From assembly GCF_014696615.1 (NCBI RefSeq), contig NZ_JACJQJ010000019.1:62001-126000 (forward strand): a stretch of 64,000 nt of DNA. Direction: 5' to 3'. Positions 38,003 to 46,517 of this stretch are shown here, in pieces (within the stretch, counting starts at the first letter, position 1; every line of letters starts with the position of its first letter). The notes under the pieces were generated by a model, which did no database searches, was not told the origin of the DNA, and was given only the letters and a program-made list of their open reading frames with translations. The position numbers and the translations under genes are program-made. This DNA comes from Nostoc linckia FACHB-104 (GTDB lineage: Bacteria; Cyanobacteriota; Cyanobacteriia; Cyanobacteriales; Nostocaceae).

Positions 38003-38143
38003 CTCTGCGTTCTCTGCGTTCTCTGCGGTGCAAAAAAATGCTTGTTTTAACCACAGAGACACAGAGAACGCAGAGAATAAAACTCAGCCCTACATTAAAA
38101 GGCTCGATGGTGCGTTAGCCTGCGGCGTAACACACCCTACAAC
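38003..38143. repeat. Two repeat elements between leuC and leuD
   Basis: An inverted pair, CTCTGCGTTCTCTGCG at 38003 and CACAGAGAACGCAGAG ending 38075, can form a long hairpin. Next comes a CCCTACATT...GTAACACACCCTAC unit (38091-38143) of the same type as 24751-24898. Both are typical dispersed cyanobacterial repeats, and they could affect leuCD co-expression. Confidence 0.65.
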
Positions 38144-38209
38144 AAAACTCTCTCTTAATTCTTCCTTCGTGTCTTTGTGTCCTTCGCGGTTCGTTTTTCC
38201 TAAAAATTT

Positions 38210-38806
38210 ATGGTTAGTGAAGTCAAACAAGTCTCCGGTCGCGGCGTACCTTTAATAGGTAATGATATAGATACCGATCGCATCATTCCCGCCCGCTATT
38301 TAAAAGCCATCACCTTTGATGGATTAGGTGAAGGCGCATTTATCGATGACCGCACAGCACTGAAAGGTGAGCATCCCTTTGATTTACCACAATATCAAGG
38401 GGCGAACATTTTAATAGTTAACCGCAACTTTGGCTGTGGTTCCTCACGAGAACACGCACCCCAAGCCCTAGCAAAATGGGGCATTAAAGCCTTAATTGGT
38501 GAAAGCTTTGCAGAAATCTTTTTCGGTAACTGTGTTGCAATGGGTATACCTTGCGTAACTGCTGATAGCGCCACCATCAAAAAGCTGCAAGAACTAGTGA
38601 CAGCCAATCCTCAAGCCTCTGTCACCGTCAATCTAGAAAGCTTGCAAGTCCAAGTTGGCGATTACACAACTCCAGTATCTATCGGTGAAGGCACAAGAAG
38701 CACCTTCGTCTCCGGAACTTGGGATGCTTGCGGTCAATTAGTAGCCAATGCCGAGCAAGTTCGCGCCACTGCGGCAAAATTACCCTATGTAGCTTGGGGG
38801 TATTAA
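38210..38806 (+). CDS. leuD: 3-isopropylmalate dehydratase small subunit
   Basis: This 198-residue swivel-domain subunit contains [16 protein letters not shown] near residue 17 and [15 protein letters not shown] near 75, which bind substrate at the LeuCD interface. Start and length match the family. It completes the isomerase with leuC for leucine biosynthesis. Confidence 0.95.
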   Translation: MVSEVKQVSGRGVPLIGNDIDTDRIIPARYLKAITFDGLGEGAFIDDRTALKGEHPFDLPQYQGANILIVNRNFGCGSSREHAPQALAKWGIKALIGESFAEIFFGNCVAMGIPCVTADSATIKKLQELVTANPQASVTVNLESLQVQVGDYTTPVSIGEGTRSTFVSGTWDACGQLVANAEQVRATAAKLPYVAWGY

Positions 38807-38949
38807 GAGGTAAGGGGGCAGGGAGCAGGGTGCAGGGGGAAGGGTTAAAGGGGAAGGGGAGGAAGAAGAAACGGCAAATCCAATTACCCAATGCCCCATG
38901 CCCAATGCCCCATGCCCAATCCTAATCCCCCTGCGGATACTCATCCCAT

Positions 38950-39055
38950 TTGCAATTAATTCAGCAGTAGCTAAAACTTTGGGGCCATGAGCCATTAAAC
39001 GTTCACGCGGACGCTCAGTCTCAGGCATATCAGCAATTCTGAGGCAATAGGTCAT
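38950..39055 (-). pseudogene. radC: radC 5' remnant
   Basis: The frame from ATG at 39055 reads [20 protein letters not shown] then [12 protein letters not shown]. This matches the conserved N-terminus of RadC (ESERPRERL...LSDAELLA). After about 36 residues the similarity stops, at NGMSIRRG, and the frame runs into G-rich repeat sequence up to leuD. Intact RadC has some 230-240 residues with a C-terminal MPN/JAB domain, which is absent here. It is a truncated remnant. The rest of the gap (38807-38949) is ATGCCCAATGCCC and GGGGCAGG repeat. Confidence 0.7.
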
Positions 39056-39085
39056 ATAATAGCTGCCGGAAGATTCACCTTAGTT

Positions 39086-39231
39086 GGAACTATCTCAATA
39101 CTTGTCGGTTAAGGGGAAAAGGGGGAATGGGAAAAGGGAAAGAAAAAACCTTTCACCCTTAACCTTTAACCTTTTCCCCAAAACCAATTTTGAGTTCAAA
39201 ATGCTTAACCGAGTAGTATTGGGAACTATCT
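39086..39231. mobile_element. 126-bp MITE copy A with 10-bp target duplication
   Basis: The element is 39096-39221. Its ends are CAATACTTGTCGGTTAAG (left) and CTTAACCGAGTAGTATTG (right), an 18-bp inverted repeat with two mismatches. It is flanked directly by GGAACTATCT on both sides (39086-39095 and 39222-39231). The interior is AAAGG/CCTTTT-rich and non-coding. It is in the opposite orientation to copies B (49411) and C (49816) and nearly identical to B over its length. Confidence 0.92.
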
Positions 39232-39337
39232 TTATTTATCCCTTGTTTGCTTCACAATTCATCTTTATTTGAGAAATTCTTTATTCTTCTGCCAGAATCA
39301 TCTGGGAATAATAGAGTCGAAAAGCTGGTATAAAAAA

Positions 39338-40588
39338 ATGGCATTTATCGTTCATCAAGGTGGCGATCGCTTTTTACTCCAAAGTCCTGAGATGGGAACT
39401 TTCATGGGTTTAATGCTTTTGCCCATACCCGGAGAAAGCCCCCAATCATTTGCGTATAATTTCGGCTCAACCTATAACCGCAAAGAATTACTCAATGTAG
39501 CTGACTTCCCGGAACTGGCAGATGTAGAATTTTTTGCGATTGAATATCCGAGTTTCTCCGATTTTGACCGCTTTTTCCATAGTCCAAATTGGCAATCTCT
39601 GCATAATTTTCTGTATGCGGAGGCGAAAGCCATTGGCTACAATGCTACACGGGAAAAACCTGCTTCCAACCCTCTTGCAGCTTTGTGGAAATATATCCCG
39701 CCTAATCCTGCGGGATTGTGGAAGGTTCCCGCTTTTGGTTTATGGGTGAATCAGCAAGGTTGCTGGCTTGGTAATCGCGATGGCTTGGTTGTGGCTTTGG
39801 ATCGTCAAGGGCAATTTTCTTATCAGCACAAGCTTTCTCAGAATGTGCGCTGTTTGGTAGGAGACGATCGCCATCTTTATGCTAGCTGTGATGATGGGCA
39901 GATATATGATGCGATCGCAAAACTACCGCAGTCAATTTACAATGCTCGTAATCGCAGCGTGCCACATTTTTATAACTTTGCAATCTCTGCTTTAACTCTC
40001 CACAGCGATCGCCTTTTAGTTTTAGATATTTATGGACAATTAACTTACCTCGACTCTAACTTGCAGGTATTATGGCAACAAAAAACTGCAACTCGGCAGG
40101 GTTGGTTTTTAGCTGCTGATGACCAAGCAATTTATCATGGGCATAGTCATGGTGTTACTTGCTATCACCCCAAAACAGGCAAGATAATTTGGGAAAATCA
40201 GACAACAGCAGCAGTTCTGTGCGGACAGTTAACTGCACAACACGTGATTGTTGGTACCAGCGACGGCACAATTTATCAATTAGCGAAAGTTGGGGATCTA
40301 AAAATTCGGCAAACTGAGAGTAGAATTATTGCCACCTGTAAAACAGCAGTTTACGCCTGTGCGATTTCTGAAGATACAAAATTGATTTATGCAGGTGATT
40401 GCCAAGCTAATCTTTATTGTTTCAGTATGGGAAGCGATCGCTTTTCCATCAATCCTACTGGTTGCGGTGCAGTTCTGAATATGCGTCTGTGGGAAAATCG
40501 TCTGTATGTGACTACAACTGAAGGTGCGATCGCTTGTTTTGATGTAGAGACTTTAATACCCTCCACAAAACTTATGAATCAGCACTAA
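39338..40588 (+). CDS. Beta-propeller (PQQ-like repeat) protein of unknown function
   Basis: This is 416 residues from MAFIVHQGGDRFLLQ; the frame opens 23 codons earlier at a TTG. The first 120 residues are a separate domain. From about residue 120, blade-like repeats follow (WVNQQGCWLGNRDGLVVALD, HVIVGTSDGTIYQL, LIYAGDCQANLYCFSM, LYVTTTEGAIACFD), typical of PQQ/WD-like propellers. There is no signal peptide, so it is probably cytoplasmic. I do not recognise a specific family function. It overlaps the end of the convergent Thg1-like gene by 17 bp. Confidence 0.75.
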   Translation: MAFIVHQGGDRFLLQSPEMGTFMGLMLLPIPGESPQSFAYNFGSTYNRKELLNVADFPELADVEFFAIEYPSFSDFDRFFHSPNWQSLHNFLYAEAKAIGYNATREKPASNPLAALWKYIPPNPAGLWKVPAFGLWVNQQGCWLGNRDGLVVALDRQGQFSYQHKLSQNVRCLVGDDRHLYASCDDGQIYDAIAKLPQSIYNARNRSVPHFYNFAISALTLHSDRLLVLDIYGQLTYLDSNLQVLWQQKTATRQGWFLAADDQAIYHGHSHGVTCYHPKTGKIIWENQTTAAVLCGQLTAQHVIVGTSDGTIYQLAKVGDLKIRQTESRIIATCKTAVYACAISEDTKLIYAGDCQANLYCFSMGSDRFSINPTGCGAVLNMRLWENRLYVTTTEGAIACFDVETLIPSTKLMNQH

Positions 40589-41336
40589 CCAATTTGGCAA
40601 TAAATTGGCTGTATTCATCTTTCATTGGCAAGTCTAAATCCCGGCGGATACGTCTTCGTAATGCAGGTACAATTTCTCCCTTAACCGGGTTAAATCCTTG
40701 CTTTTCATATTTTTCCCAATAAAGCCCTACACCACGTTTTTGCCAGTTAGGAATTTGGTTAAAATTAATTCCATGTTGAAATAACATCTCATTTTTCTCA
40801 GCAACCGATAAACCTTTCATCATGCTGGTTGCTTGAGTTGCATTTTGCCCTTCTCGACGCAAACACCAATAGCAATGAGCATTCAGCGCGTTTCTATGAG
40901 CGTCCTCATTCCGCCACCGAAAATAATTCACTACTTCTTCTTTATTAGGAAGCTGAGAAATGCGACAATCAAAGCAGGCTAAAGCACTCAGCGATAAAGA
41001 AAATTTAGCGCTAGCTTCACTTGCTAAAACTGAATTGAGTTTTCTTAATTTACGGTTGAATGTATTTTCATTCAGCGCAAAAAGTAGAGATATTTCATCA
41101 CTTTGGGTATAACCATAGATGATATCAATGCCGCAATTCATCAAATGTTCGACAGTATCCACCATCAAATCTCGAAAGTAGTTATCAAAAGGAGCCTCAA
41201 ATTGATGTACTTCTTTTGTCAGGCGAGTAAAGCCACGTCCATCTAATCGAGCAACGATATAAATTCCGGGTAGCACACAATGATCGTGTGCTGTCTCAAA
41301 CACCCGCATCCTGTGATCAAGTTCATCAAATTTCAA
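40572..41336 (-). CDS. Thg1-family 3'-5' nucleotide-adding enzyme (tRNA-His guanylyltransferase-like)
   Basis: This 254-residue protein has the Thg1 palm-domain hallmarks: RLDGRGFTRLTK near residue 30 (metal-binding Asp), YGYTQSDEISLLF near 75 (second metal-binding Asp-Glu), ASEASAKFS near 105, FDCRI near 125, and a W-R-x2-D-A-H-R-N block (WRNEDAHRNALNA). Thg1 adds G-1 to the 5' end of tRNA-His in eukaryotes. Bacterial relatives (Thg1-like proteins) mostly repair truncated tRNA 5' ends in a template-dependent way. Bacteria encode G-1 of tRNA-His, so repair is the likelier role here. The gene overlaps the neighbouring propeller gene tail to tail. Confidence 0.9.
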   Translation of the reverse strand: MKFDELDHRMRVFETAHDHCVLPGIYIVARLDGRGFTRLTKEVHQFEAPFDNYFRDLMVDTVEHLMNCGIDIIYGYTQSDEISLLFALNENTFNRKLRKLNSVLASEASAKFSLSLSALACFDCRISQLPNKEEVVNYFRWRNEDAHRNALNAHCYWCLRREGQNATQATSMMKGLSVAEKNEMLFQHGINFNQIPNWQKRGVGLYWEKYEKQGFNPVKGEIVPALRRRIRRDLDLPMKDEYSQFIAKLVSADS

Positions 41337-41609
41337 GGTGAAACTCCTAAATAATCAATAATTCGTAATTTGTAATTAAAAGTTAAAGGGTAATAGGTAA
41401 AGATAGATTTTTAATTATTGTGCTTTCACTTTTTTATAAAAATAGATATTGAGTAAAAAATATGCTAAGTGTATAACAATGTTGTACCCCTACAAAGGTA
41501 TATATAAATAACATTAGAGGTATAGCATCAATAATTTCTAGGTAATACAAAAAACTTAACTATGCCTTGCCAATATTGAATTATTAAATAAAAAAATTCG
41601 TAATTAGCA

Positions 41610-41752
41610 GGACTTACGCAACTGGCAAAGTGACCCTCTGGTATAAGAGTCAAGAGTCAAGAGTCAAGGGTCAAAAATTTAGATTTTTTGGACTATTGAC
41701 ATTTGACCTTGGACAAACCTAAACGAAAAAAAATGACACTTGCGTAAGTCCT
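41610..41752. mobile_element. MITE-like element with AGGACTTACGCAA ends
   Basis: Perfect 13-bp inverted ends, AGGACTTACGCAA (41610-41622) and TTGCGTAAGTCCT (41740-41752), flank a non-coding core with GAGTCAA heptamer repeats. AATTAG lies just outside both ends and may be part of a target duplication. The rest of the 41337-41813 gap is AT-rich with ATTACGAATTACGAATT repeats at its right end and no gene. Confidence 0.6.
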
Positions 41753-41813
41753 AATTAGATTGTGCAGATTTCAACCCACACCTAATTACGAATTACGAAT
41801 TACAAATTACGAA

Positions 41814-42413
41814 TTACGAATTGCTATTTACCACTTGGCTACCATGACTACGTGGATCATCTTGGCTAGCTTTTGGTGCAACTGGTGCGGAGAATTTAGA
41901 AACCTGTCCGCTAAGTTGGGCATAAGGTAGAGATAAATCTGTTGCTAAAGCTTCTAAATTACTAGCCATAACAGCACGTGGTTGATCACCAATTGCTTGC
42001 GCTATGGTTTCACCATTCTTACCCAAAAATACAAAATGGGGAATGCCATCCACCCGATATTTCAGCATTTCTGGTAGCCATTTGGTGTTATCCACATTTA
42101 GCATGACAAAGTTGAGCTGATCTGCATATTGCTGTTTTAACTCAGTCATATCTGGTGCCATTTTTTGACAAACAGTACACCAATCAGCGTAAAACTCTAC
42201 CAGTGAAGGCTTACCGTTGCTGATAGCTACTTCTAGAGGTGTAGAGGCTTCATCCAACTTACTCAAAGAAGCCGAAGTTGTTTCACTTCGCAATCCTACA
42301 ACTAAAGCAACGCTGAGTGCGATCGCTACTATGGCTATTAAAAAATTTCTTACCCGCGCCGCTGCTGTAGATTCCGGCTTTGCTGGAGTATTCACTGGCG
42401 AATCTTTAGTCAT
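41814..42413 (-). CDS. Membrane-anchored thioredoxin-domain protein, TxlA/HCF164-like
   Basis: This 199-residue protein has one N-terminal membrane helix (FLIAIVAIALSVALVVGL, about residues 25-43). A thioredoxin fold follows with active site FYADWCTVCQKMAPDM near residue 76 and the cis-proline segment VDGIPHFVFLG near 118. The C-terminal tail is Pro/Ser rich. Related HCF164/TxlA proteins pass reducing power from the cytoplasm across the thylakoid or plasma membrane for cytochrome b6f and photosystem assembly. It diverges from the NIL-ferredoxin gene. Confidence 0.88.
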   Translation of the reverse strand: MTKDSPVNTPAKPESTAAARVRNFLIAIVAIALSVALVVGLRSETTSASLSKLDEASTPLEVAISNGKPSLVEFYADWCTVCQKMAPDMTELKQQYADQLNFVMLNVDNTKWLPEMLKYRVDGIPHFVFLGKNGETIAQAIGDQPRAVMASNLEALATDLSLPYAQLSGQVSKFSAPVAPKASQDDPRSHGSQVVNSNS

Positions 42414-42568
42414 AACAAAATTATTAAATCTTATTAAGCAGTATCATCTTAAGTCTAACTGAAGGCTGGGGGTTGGGGACTGGGATGAGGGAGATGAGGG
42501 GGATGAGGAGACAAGGGGGAATAACAAACACCCATTACCCATTACCCATTACCCATTACCTATGCCCA

Positions 42569-43024
42569 ATGCCCAAAATTAAAGATACCCTAGAACAGAC
42601 AAGAGTCTCTGCCAAACCTGTGAAAAAACGAGTTACTCTCACTTTTCCCAAACGCGCTATACAAATGCCAGTTACCTATAGACTGGCTAAAGAGTTTAAT
42701 GTTGCGGCTAATATTATCCGTGCCCAAGTTGCCCCAAATCAAATTGGTAAGCTGGTTGTAGAATTATTGGGAGATATCGATCAGTTAGATGCGGCGATTG
42801 AGTGGATGCGATCGCAAAATATCAATGTGTCGCATACATTGGGCGAAATTGTCATTGATGAGGATACCTGTGTTCACTGTGGTTTATGTACTGGGGTTTG
42901 TCCCACCGAAGCCTTGAGTCTCCACCCGGAAACATATAAGCTGACATTCACGCGATCGCGTTGCATTGTCTGCGAACAGTGTATCCCCACCTGTCCGGTG
43001 CAAGCAATTTCTACTAATCTTTAG
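42569..43024 (+). CDS. NIL-domain protein with two [4Fe-4S] ferredoxin motifs
   Basis: The 151-residue product starts at MPKIKDTLEQTR. The open frame to 42473 runs through CCCATTA repeats and is not credible as protein. An N-terminal NIL domain (about residues 20-90) precedes two clusters: CVHCGLCTGVCPTEAL and CIVCEQCIPTCPVQAI. This architecture is common in cyanobacteria. NIL domains occur in methionine importers, and the combination has been linked to sulfur metabolism or methionine synthesis, but the substrate is not established. It is probably cytoplasmic. Confidence 0.85.
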   Translation: MPKIKDTLEQTRVSAKPVKKRVTLTFPKRAIQMPVTYRLAKEFNVAANIIRAQVAPNQIGKLVVELLGDIDQLDAAIEWMRSQNINVSHTLGEIVIDEDTCVHCGLCTGVCPTEALSLHPETYKLTFTRSRCIVCEQCIPTCPVQAISTNL

Positions 43025-43132
43025 GGATTGGGGATTGGGGATTGGGGATTGGGAAGGGAACAAAGGGAAATTTTCATTACCCATTACCCATTACCAAACA
43101 CCAAATGACCTTTGACTCTTGACTCTTGACTC

Positions 43133-44200
43133 CTAGACTAAGCTAAACAAATCTGCTATTACTCCACTCTCCCCTACTAACCGACTCTTGGCTGGAGAGT
43201 CATAAACTATCAGCAATGAAGGCTTACCAGTAATATCATTTAATAGCGTCATCCCTTCGGCATGATCCTCGCGATTACCATAGGGAATGTCTTGTACAAG
43301 TTCTGGATAGCTTAAAAGATTTTCGGCTACATTTACGCCACTTTGCCAGCGATAAAGTTGCACTGGGCCGTCTAAATCCATTGTCGGCCCGGCTAATATT
43401 AATAAGTCTTCCCCATCTAAAGCTAAATCTCTAATCCCTAGACCATTCAACCACAGAAAATGTTTTTTATACCCCTTTTTTTCATCACCTATTTGTCGTA
43501 ATGTCATCACTCCTGGGGTAGAATTTTCTAATTCAATTTCTAAAATTACAGCCCAACCACGTAATACTGGCCCTCGTAAACCTAGAAAAATTCGATTTTG
43601 ATAAATGCTGATTCCTTCAATATCAAAACCATTGTCTTTACCGGGAACTGCTGCTTGAATATATGAGCCTAAATGAGCATCGTCTGCTAAGGCTGTCATC
43701 AGCAAATTACTCTGGTTAATACATTCTAGTTTGGCAGCACTTAACTGCACATCTGGATTTTGTGGATGTGGACAAGATGAAAATAATTTCCCGTCTACAA
43801 GCGGAATTCTACCGAGAATATAACGGTTAGGTTCTGATGTAACAGTTGCTAATCTTTGGATATTTTTGACATCGGTATTTTTAGTTTTTGGTTTTTTACG
43901 TTTGTAGCTATGGGAACCAACTAGCCATAAGTAATAGTCAGTATAAGCTAGCCCTTCAATATCAATTTCTTCACTTTCTGGCGCAGGTAAACTGATAAAT
44001 TCTGCCACGCGAAATTGTTGATGGTCGCCAAAGTTCTTACCATCTAGTAAAGATAGCCTTTCCAGGGTAGAGCTTTCATCCGATCCCAGCCATAGCTGCT
44101 TGTCAGGAGTTAATAGTAATGCTGAAAGGTCTGTTCTGTGTTTTTGGAAACTTTCGGTAAATGTCAAAGATACTTGCTCTATTAAATCGCAGTTATTCAT
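43133..44200 (-). CDS. DUF3616-containing protein
   Basis: This 355-residue protein carries the pattern SALLLTPDKQLWLGSDE, EEIDIEGLAYTDYYLWLVGS, GFDIEGISIYQNRIFLGLRG and EDHAEGMTLL, repeating the (D/A)xEGx strand motif of DUF3616 proteins. The spacing suggests a beta-propeller. There is no signal peptide. Function is not known; the conserved acidic residues could form a metal site, as in lactonase-like propellers, but that is a guess. GGGGATT and CCCATTA repeats separate it from the ferredoxin gene. Confidence 0.8.
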   Translation of the reverse strand: MNNCDLIEQVSLTFTESFQKHRTDLSALLLTPDKQLWLGSDESSTLERLSLLDGKNFGDHQQFRVAEFISLPAPESEEIDIEGLAYTDYYLWLVGSHSYKRKKPKTKNTDVKNIQRLATVTSEPNRYILGRIPLVDGKLFSSCPHPQNPDVQLSAAKLECINQSNLLMTALADDAHLGSYIQAAVPGKDNGFDIEGISIYQNRIFLGLRGPVLRGWAVILEIELENSTPGVMTLRQIGDEKKGYKKHFLWLNGLGIRDLALDGEDLLILAGPTMDLDGPVQLYRWQSGVNVAENLLSYPELVQDIPYGNREDHAEGMTLLNDITGKPSLLIVYDSPAKSRLVGESGVIADLFSLV

Positions 44201-44502
44201 ATTACACTGTGCTTAAGTATTGTACGAGTTGACATTAACTAATTAATGTTGTATTCAATACTAGTTTTATATTTATATTGGTAACTGATAATTGTGATTT
44301 AAAAATGAGCGGTCATTAGCATAATCATTGTGCAATGATTGTGTTAATGAAGCAATTTTTTTGCTAAAATAATCAACATTTTTTAATTATTTGTAGCTTT
44401 TCGCTAAAGAATTGCTTAAACAAATATCAAAAGTTATATAGGCAAATTTTTGACTGATGTTATCATGCAATAATCCGCATCGGTATATCATTGGTTGAAC
44501 TT
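44201..44502. other. Divergent AT-rich intergenic region
   Basis: About 300 bp lie between the DUF3616 and CHAD genes. It contains ATGATTGTG-like short direct repeats near 44326-44345 and no open frame. It presumably holds both divergent promoters. Confidence 0.35.
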
Positions 44503-45519
44503 ATGGAATTAGATACAAATACCACAATCCAAACCCTAGGAGACTACGCTTATCAGGCAATTGAAAAACATTATAAGAAAACGTTGAAATGGGAAAAGTC
44601 AGTTAAGAAAGATGAAGACCCAGAGGCATTGCATCAAATGCGTGTAGGAATGCGTCGCCTACGTACCGCTGTCAGTAGATTTGCGATCGCCTTAGATGTA
44701 TCTAAGCCAATTAGTGATAAAAATATCGGCAAAATTGCTCGTCGCCTGGGTAATCTCCGAGATTTAGATGTACTCAAAGAAACTCTAGAAAAAGATTATA
44801 AACCACAGTTATCTTCTAAAGATCAGAAGCATTTAAATACAGCTTTTGATGCTTTAGCTAAACAACGCGAACACGCTCTAGATAATGTACAAACAACATT
44901 AAAAGATGATTCGTATAAGTCTTTAAAACAGGCTTTAGAAGATTGGTTAGAAAAACCCAGTTATCAAGATTTAGCCTCGATTACTATTCAGCAAGTTCTA
45001 CCAGATTTACTGTTACCAGAAGTTAGCCAGTTCTTATTGCATCCCGGTTGGCTAGTGGGTACTGAAGTTGTCGAATCTCAATTCAAAGTCCGCACCGATT
45101 GGGGAGCAAAAAAAGTAGAACAGCACTTAGCTAATGAAGGAGAAAAACTTCATAGTTTACGCAAACAAGCCAAAAGAGTACGCTACCAAATGGATTTATT
45201 TGCAGATTTATACAGCGAATCCTATGCAGCGTATATTGCAGATGTGAAAAATATCCAAGATATTTTGGGTGCAATGCAAGATAGTGTGGTGTTAACTGAA
45301 TGGCTTGAGGATGTCTTTAAGTCAGATATGGATTCTCACGTGCATGGATTGAATAAATTACTCACAGAAAATCGTTACAAATTATGGCAGCAGTGGCAAC
45401 CATTACAAGAGCGTTATCTGACAACCGAAACTAGACATGGTTTTCATTTAACAATCTTACATCCCAAAGAATCTGGCTTTATGAATGAAGATGAGACTAG
45501 GATAGCAAACCCTACATAA
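44503..45519 (+). CDS. CHAD-domain protein
   Basis: This 338-residue helical protein is rich in the conserved His, Arg and Lys of the CHAD domain: EALHQMRVGMRRLRTAVSRF near residue 45, NLRDLDVLKE, LHSLRKQAKRVRYQMDLF near 225, and ILGAMQDSVVLTEWL. CHAD domains bind inorganic polyphosphate through two helical bundles lined with basic residues. No CYTH phosphatase domain is fused or adjacent. The start is the ATG of MELDTNTT, not the upstream TTG at 44491. Confidence 0.88.
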   Translation: MELDTNTTIQTLGDYAYQAIEKHYKKTLKWEKSVKKDEDPEALHQMRVGMRRLRTAVSRFAIALDVSKPISDKNIGKIARRLGNLRDLDVLKETLEKDYKPQLSSKDQKHLNTAFDALAKQREHALDNVQTTLKDDSYKSLKQALEDWLEKPSYQDLASITIQQVLPDLLLPEVSQFLLHPGWLVGTEVVESQFKVRTDWGAKKVEQHLANEGEKLHSLRKQAKRVRYQMDLFADLYSESYAAYIADVKNIQDILGAMQDSVVLTEWLEDVFKSDMDSHVHGLNKLLTENRYKLWQQWQPLQERYLTTETRHGFHLTILHPKESGFMNEDETRIANPT

Positions 45520-45565
45520 ATCAATCACTCATTCCCAATCAGCAAAACGCTACTCTGTCTTTCTT

Positions 45566-45597
45566 TTGACTTTTGACTTTTGACTTTTGACTTACTC
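45566..45597. repeat. CTTTTGA heptamer repeat
   Basis: Four consecutive TTTTGAC units lie between the convergent CHAD gene and the exported protein gene. Confidence 0.75.
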
Positions 45598-45607
45598 ATT
45601 AGCGGTA

Positions 45608-46261
45608 CTAGCGACCAGACAATTGGATAGGTGCTTCTAAAGATAAAACATAAACACTGCTTTGGGGAATCTGCACAATCCGGGTATTTTCTGCGGAACG
45701 CAAACCTGTAACTAGTCCAATAGCGCTTCCTAACATTGCACCTCGGTCAAACTGTTCAGGATCTCCATTGCTGATAAAGCCCAAGGTACTGCCAGTAAGT
45801 CTACCCCAAACAGAACCATTTTCTACAGCTTTATCATTGGCGCGCTTTTGAGTAATAGTAGTGCCAGGAATCATCTGACTTGATGCTTTAATCGAGACAA
45901 TGCGCCCATTAATTACCAAAGATTGGGCAACAATTTTAGCGCCTCCTTCAGTAGGTTTTAGCACAATGGTAACGGGAGTATTTTCTGGTGCAACAATATT
46001 ACCTTGAGCATCTTTAATTGCGCTAGCCAAGGGAAGCGTCAAAGGATAATCCTTTTTTTGCCCAACATCTACGGTAATAGATGCAGGAAATGAAACAATA
46101 ATTGCTGTATCTTGAGGGATGGTTAAATCTTGGCTAGCTGCTTGCGGCTGTACAGTTGCTTGAGGTGATGCATTTGTAGTTGGTTGGGCGCTAGCTGGAA
46201 CTGTGACAGCACCTAACAAAGACAGAGAACAAGCAAGACTTAACAGCATTTGGGTTTTCAT
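45608..46261 (-). CDS. Exported protein of unknown function
   Basis: This 217-residue protein has a clear Sec signal peptide (MLLSLACSLSLLGAVTVPASAQ, likely cut after ASA). AAAGGAAAA precedes the ATG. A Pro/Gln-rich linker is followed by a beta-rich domain (IVSFPASITVDVGQKKDYPL, APENTPVTIVLKPTEGG). A glycine-containing hydrophobic stretch comes next (GAMLGSAIGLVTGL), resembling the short glycine-zipper region of cell-envelope proteins. I do not recognise a named domain. It probably acts in the periplasm or at the outer membrane. Confidence 0.7.
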   Translation of the reverse strand: MKTQMLLSLACSLSLLGAVTVPASAQPTTNASPQATVQPQAASQDLTIPQDTAIIVSFPASITVDVGQKKDYPLTLPLASAIKDAQGNIVAPENTPVTIVLKPTEGGAKIVAQSLVINGRIVSIKASSQMIPGTTITQKRANDKAVENGSVWGRLTGSTLGFISNGDPEQFDRGAMLGSAIGLVTGLRSAENTRIVQIPQSSVYVLSLEAPIQLSGR

Positions 46262-46517
46262 AATCGTTTTCCTTTTAATGTGAATGATGTTTGCGAGGTT
46301 TCAACCCCTTCACTCCATCAATAGGTTAGCGATCGCAATTTTATGCAGCCTTGAGGAAACAAGTTACTAAATTTTTTGGATCTTGTCTCCTATCAAGGGT
46401 TGTACGTCTTCAGCACTATCACCTAGGATGTCTGCGACGGGCTACGCCTACGCAATTCGCAAAATCTCTTGAATTGGTATAATCTGGGTTAATTATTTTC
46501 TGCTATACACAACCCAG

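Noticed and set aside
42473-42568. Upstream extension of the NIL-ferredoxin frame
   Set aside because: The added residues are translated from CCCATTA-type repeats, and the family starts at MPKIKD.
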